From Pachyseris speciosa (taxonomy: Eukaryota; Cnidaria; Anthozoa; Scleractinia; Pachyseridae), in the NCBI GenBank assembly GCA_016490735.1, contig JAEMWC010000237.1, forward strand, positions 854,001 through 918,000: DNA of 64,000 nt. The letters are read 5' to 3'. Below, in pieces: positions 60,058-64,000 of this stretch. The notes under the pieces were generated by a model, which made no database searches, was not told the DNA's origin, and saw nothing but the letters and a program-made list of their open reading frames with translations. The translations under genes were made by a program, and so were the position numbers. Position 1 is the first letter of the stretch; every line of letters begins with the position of its first letter.

Positions 60058-62039
60058 AAAAAGTACGGAGGCCGAAATCACAAACCATTTTATCAAATCA
60101 AAATCAGTTTCCTAATACTCTGACATTGTCTTGCATACAGATGCCATTTTGACGTTGATGTGAGTTCAAATTATGCTTTTGAAATAGGTGATTACCTTGG
60201 CTATAGAGTAAGACTCGAATAGGAACTACTCCAGTGTTTTAAGGGGAAAGGAATGGAAAATGGCATTTATTATGTTAAGATGAAAACCGATTTTTACAAA
60301 AATCATCACTCTTATGAGAGCATAATTTTTGAGACCTTAGCAGGTTTGTGGCAGATGTTTTGCGTGGTAATTGGGGTATGGTATTGACCTGATACCTTTT
60401 GTAGCATTACAGGGCTTTCATAGCTCCTAAGAATTAGGCAGTGTGATATGGTATTGCTGAACATCTTGTGCAGTGCACTTGCTATGATTAGCCTATTACA
60501 GGTGTTTCAGTGAATGATGATGGTAAACTGACTTGTGTCTTGGCAAATTGTTTGTGTTTTGAGAAACTGTTTCGTGTTATGTGAAACTGATTTTTGTTTT
60601 GGCAAATTGATTTGAGATTGGCCCTTTTGGGCCGCTGTAGAAAAGCAAAGTGAAAGACCAACAGATAACAGATGGACAATTAAATTTTAAGAATAATTTA
60701 AATTTTTTTTGTACCCCTATCTGAAACTGAGGTTGTAATTTCTTCTTGGGTATACTCATTGGAAATTTCATTTAGTACAAGGTAGGCTTCTCCTGAAGTG
60801 CTGGCAGCTGGCTGAAAAGTGGCTTCTTTACATTTTGAGCCACCTGCTTTTCAATGAAAAGTTTCCAACGTTTTTTGAAGGCTGTTTAAATTCTTATAAA
60901 AAAGCCACCTTCTGTTAGATTCCAGTCAGCTACTCTAAAATTTAATAACAACTCTGAGGCCATAAGGCTTGTGACAAATAATCACAGTGACTAAAATATC
61001 CAAATAGATTACATTGGAAACTTGAATTAAAAGTTACATCTCACTATCAAGAAAACTTCTGAACAAACAAAAAATAAATGAAATAACAATCCCGTCTAGT
61101 TTTATTTTATCGTTTTTTTTTTGTTTCCACTTTATCTAAAAGGGGATATCTTACTGAGAAGCTACTAAATTTTGTCCTTTGAGTGACCATGTTAACATAT
61201 TTTGTAATTGTATTCAGGTTATGGGTATGGTTTGTGTGAAGTGTTCTTTAATTTGAAACCTACCTTAAAATAATTTAACTATACGTAGCCATACCATTGT
61301 ATCAGCCTGTTTGACTCAGTGAACTGTATAGTTGAGAATAATTGTCAATAGGTGGTTATCGAGGGTCTTTTGGCACAAAACACATTTACACTACATGTAT
61401 GTGAGGAACTGAAAACATGATTCCTTTTAAGGAATCATGTTTTCAGTTAACTGAAAGCATTCTCTCATGTTTTAAAAATTGTCAAGGAAACGGGCGGTGA
61501 CAGGAAGAACCCATTCCAAAATTGGTGTGGTCTCATGGGAGAAATCAAGTCCTTTCCTGGTGGACCTGGTGTACCGTTGGCTTGGCAATCAGAGCAACTA
61601 CAACTGTATCATGCAAAAATGGAATTTAATAATTGTTATATTATGGATACACATGAGCGTTTATAAAGACAAGAGTGCATACAAGACACTAAACATCCTG
61701 CATCAACTTCTAAACAACTTTATCTGAAACTTTGCAACCTAAAAGTTGCAGCACAGTCAACATAATGTAAATGTTTCCACCAAGATTTTGCAAAAGCCCA
61801 CTCTAAAACATGTTTTTAAAACTTTTTAACTGAGCTCAGCACCACTGTGGTAAAAGAGTTCATGGAAAGCTTGTGCAAATTACCATGCATCTTGCATGTA
61901 CAGTACAACACAATTAGCAATTATCACAACTGCAAGGCAATCTGCACATTTTTATGCACACCTTGGGAAGAAAAGCATATTGGCCAACAGATACCAGTCA
62001 AAAATATGAAAACCAAAACAATGCAATGTATCACAGTGG
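60058..62039. other. Interior of the 9-bp-TSD element, AT-rich, no gene
   Basis: Contains decayed repeat sequence, including a block of short similar pieces at 60520-60640 (TTGGCAAATTG, GTGAAACTG, TTGGCCCTTTTGGGCC) and a hairpin at 61405-61445 (GAAAACATGATTCC with its complement). Small ORFs look random. Confidence 0.45.
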
Positions 62040-62762
62040 AACTGTACACTCTCTCTAAAACCTTTTCGTGGTCTCTCTCGAAATTGAGCTGAAACGGTCG
62101 ATTGCAAGGATTGAGCAAAATATTAAACCGCCGAGCTGAGTACTTCTCGCCCGATCGGCAAACTTGTCTGGCCCGTGCAACAGAAATTTCATCGCCCCGA
62201 AGAGTCTCAGGAGCGGCCCACTGCCCGTACGTAAACCAGAGAAAAAAGCCCAAACCAAACAACAATGATCCTAACCAGAGAAAGAGACCGAGTTACATAC
62301 TGTTCTTCGCGTGAAGTTTACGATGCCTGCGGCCGGTCTTCATCTTGATTTTTCTAGTTCCTTACAAGTGATTGTTGCTTGAGTTCAATTTTAATTTGTG
62401 GATTTCTGGGTTTTGTGGTTCCCTTGCCACCAAAATGTTCCTCTTGGGATAAATCTGTCCAACGAACGAGACAAGTGGAAACACTAAAAATATGGTCGAC
62501 AGCAGATTGACGGCTCACTTGTTGGTGTAAGAAGTCACGAAAGGAGAGCGATATATAAGCTGATCGCCGATTGGGCAGAAAAAAATTCCTTGCCAGAAAA
62601 TTTCCGCCCAATCACGAAGGTGGATTTCAATAGCTTCTGGAACGAGTCTGATAAAGAAATGTTCCCAGGGGCTCTCCCGACTGTCTTGTAAACTTTCGCT
62701 CGTCCCGAATCTTTGTCCCGTCCCGACTGTCTGCCCCTGGGTCTCCGAGGATGTATCAACCT

Positions 62763-63480
62763 ATGAATCGCAATGAAAGTAGAAATACTCCATAAACAAC
62801 GCGTTCAAACTAGCCAGTCATGCTTTTTAAAATTGCTCACTTGGTATGCCGTCTTTTAGTGGGAAAACTGGTCTCCTGCGAAGACGGTCTGTCGTGAGAC
62901 ACCAAATATAGTGAGAGAGGTCATCTGACTTTGATCAGGCTAGATGTATTTGTTAGTGGTTAACATCAGTGTGGTAATATTTTGTTAACATAACATGAAC
63001 AAAACTTTTCGAGATGAGATGCTAAAAGATGGAAATCATAGCATTTATACGTGTTTACCATGTCGATCCCTGGGTGCTATGTATGAACTTTGTATGAACT
63101 TTGGAAACTAGGACGGAAGCAATCTATTTTTTTATTTTTTTTTATTTATATTTTTTATTTGCTAAAACAAATTCAGTAATACAGAGCTGCAGTACAGAAT
63201 AATACACTACATTACAATACATTATTGTTTTACCGTACTATGTTTTAAACATTACATTTGTGGAATAGCATAAGCGAAAAGAAATTAAAAGTGAAATACA
63301 AAATGAAGTTACAAAAGGACATGAGAACGGAAACAATCTTGGAAGCTTCGCTGTTTCCTTTGTCTAACCTATGACATTCAAATGTTAAAGAGAAGTTTTA
63401 TGAAAACGTTAATTTCTTTGTATTAACAACAGCACTAAATTAGCTTTTATGTCTTAACTATCAACTTTTTTTTTTGACAG
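62763..63480. other. No gene seen; T-rich simple repeat
   Basis: T-rich run at 63128-63160. The polypyrimidine tract at 63465-63480 serves the exon that follows. Confidence 0.4.
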
Positions 63481-63566
63481 ATAAGGACAAAGAAAAATGT
63501 TCTTGCACCTTACATTACTGCATGTGACATACCTGCTGTTCACTCTTCCGTTGACGTGGGCGTCAG
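63481..63566 (+). CDS. Signal-peptide exon of a gene running off the right edge
   Basis: A polypyrimidine tract and ACAG at 63480 precede an exon with ATG at 63497. It encodes a hydrophobic leader (MFLHLTLLHVTYLLFTLPL, then TWAS) and ends at a CAG|GTAGGT donor after 63566 in phase 1. The next clear acceptor (TTTTTCAG, 63969) opens an exon that, in this phase, meets a TAA after seven codons (63991-63993), so that acceptor may not be the one used or the gene may be broken. The layout (signal-peptide exon ending in phase 1) is like exon 1 of the upstream receptor gene, so a second receptor subunit is possible, but nothing beyond the leader supports it. Confidence 0.35.
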
Positions 63567-64000
63567 GTAGGTCATTAAGCTATAAACATCTTCATGGCAG
63601 AATCACCCAGGCATCGAAGACACTGTTATGAACAAAACAAGCCACACGCTTACGTCGAGTGTCTTCATTAACTCCACACTGAAATCAGTGAACGCATTGA
63701 CACAAGTTTCAAATTGGCCATGCATAAATCGATCGGAAAATTAATACCTGATCTCTCAAGTGAAAGGAATGCCTGGTGGGCCGAACTGGTTTTCGAACTA
63801 TTTCGGGAGTGTTTTGTTACTCCGCGCGTCGCCATTTCCTTTTCTCATTTCTCACGGAGAAACACTAAGACTGAGAAGTAACTATTTATCGCCGCTGCTA
63901 ACTTTAACATATAATGTTTTCTGGAACTTAGAAAACAAGCAACAACTACCGTTCTATTTTGTTTTTCAGTCCCAACTCCCACTGTCTGTTAAAAAGATCA

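Larger units (their letters stand above)
59242..62753. mobile_element. 3.5-kb element with about 700-bp inverted repeats and exact 9-bp target duplication
   Basis: The left end CATCCTCGGAGACCCAGGGG is inverted at the right end. The arms stay similar for about 700 bp (59242-59955 and 62040-62753). TATCAACCT flanks both ends exactly (59233-59241, 62754-62762). Long inverted repeats with 9-bp duplications fit Mutator-like (MULE) elements. Each arm includes a short ATG-led frame (KLHAKN near 59650 and 62320), with later LNFERD. Between the arms is RecQ-like coding sequence at 59950-60057 and otherwise AT-rich DNA. No MULE transposase was recognised, so it is probably non-autonomous. Confidence 0.8.

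Noticed and set aside
1..64000. CRISPR array, operon or prokaryotic elements
   Set aside because: No evenly spaced direct repeats with unique spacers; gene structure is intron-rich and eukaryotic.

Overview
The window is AT-rich eukaryotic genomic DNA from an animal, most likely a cnidarian and probably a stony coral (Hexacorallia). This rests on small exons with GT/AG introns, a CD225/dispanin gene group, an alpha-type Cys-loop receptor gene, tRNA-derived SINEs, a Penelope-like element, and foldback repeats whose sequences I recognise as typical of coral DNA. The species cannot be named from the sequence alone.

Three sets of exons form coherent gene models. Two plus-strand CD225/dispanin (IFITM-like) genes are complete in frame: one of 255 residues (12771-16719) and one of 115 residues (32435-36159). 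A third, partial CD225-like gene lies on the minus strand (25470-22061). A complete alpha-type nicotinic-like Cys-loop receptor of 407 residues in seven coding exons covers 40463-45992, and a signal-peptide exon that may start a further secreted or membrane protein lies at the right edge (63481-63566). Three orphan minus-strand exon candidates (28324-28452, 29833-30013, 37180-37480) look coding but I do not recognise them.

Most of the rest is mobile DNA. 1-11 kb: foldback repeats and a large inverted repeat pair. 11-17 kb: CD225 gene 1 with G-rich foldback elements and a LINE remnant. 18.7-21.4 kb: a broken Penelope-like element with reverse transcriptase and GIY-YIG nuclease. 22-25.5 kb: CD225 gene 3, with a 970-bp copy of a 6-bp-TSD transposon between its exons. 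26.9-30 kb: microsatellite, SINE and a perfect 533-bp tandem duplication. 31-36 kb: CD225 gene 2 with several MITEs. 40.5-46.9 kb: the receptor gene, whose first intron holds a tRNA-like sequence inside a 70-bp-arm foldback. 47.7-54.3 kb: a nested structure in which a terminal-inverted-repeat element carrying a decayed RecQ-like helicase has been hit by a Tc1-type element with a Pax-like domain and by a 2.6-kb foldback, itself hit by a 6-bp-TSD element. 55.7-56.3 kb: a PIF/Harbinger remnant. 56.3-56.8 kb: a tRNA-derived SINE. 59.2-62.8 kb: a 3.5-kb element with about 700-bp inverted repeats and an exact 9-bp target duplication, again containing RecQ-like helicase sequence.

The best candidates for something little described are the two unrelated-looking long-inverted-repeat elements that both carry RecQ-type helicase sequence, the three-copy family with 6-bp target duplications, and the three CD225 genes within 24 kb.
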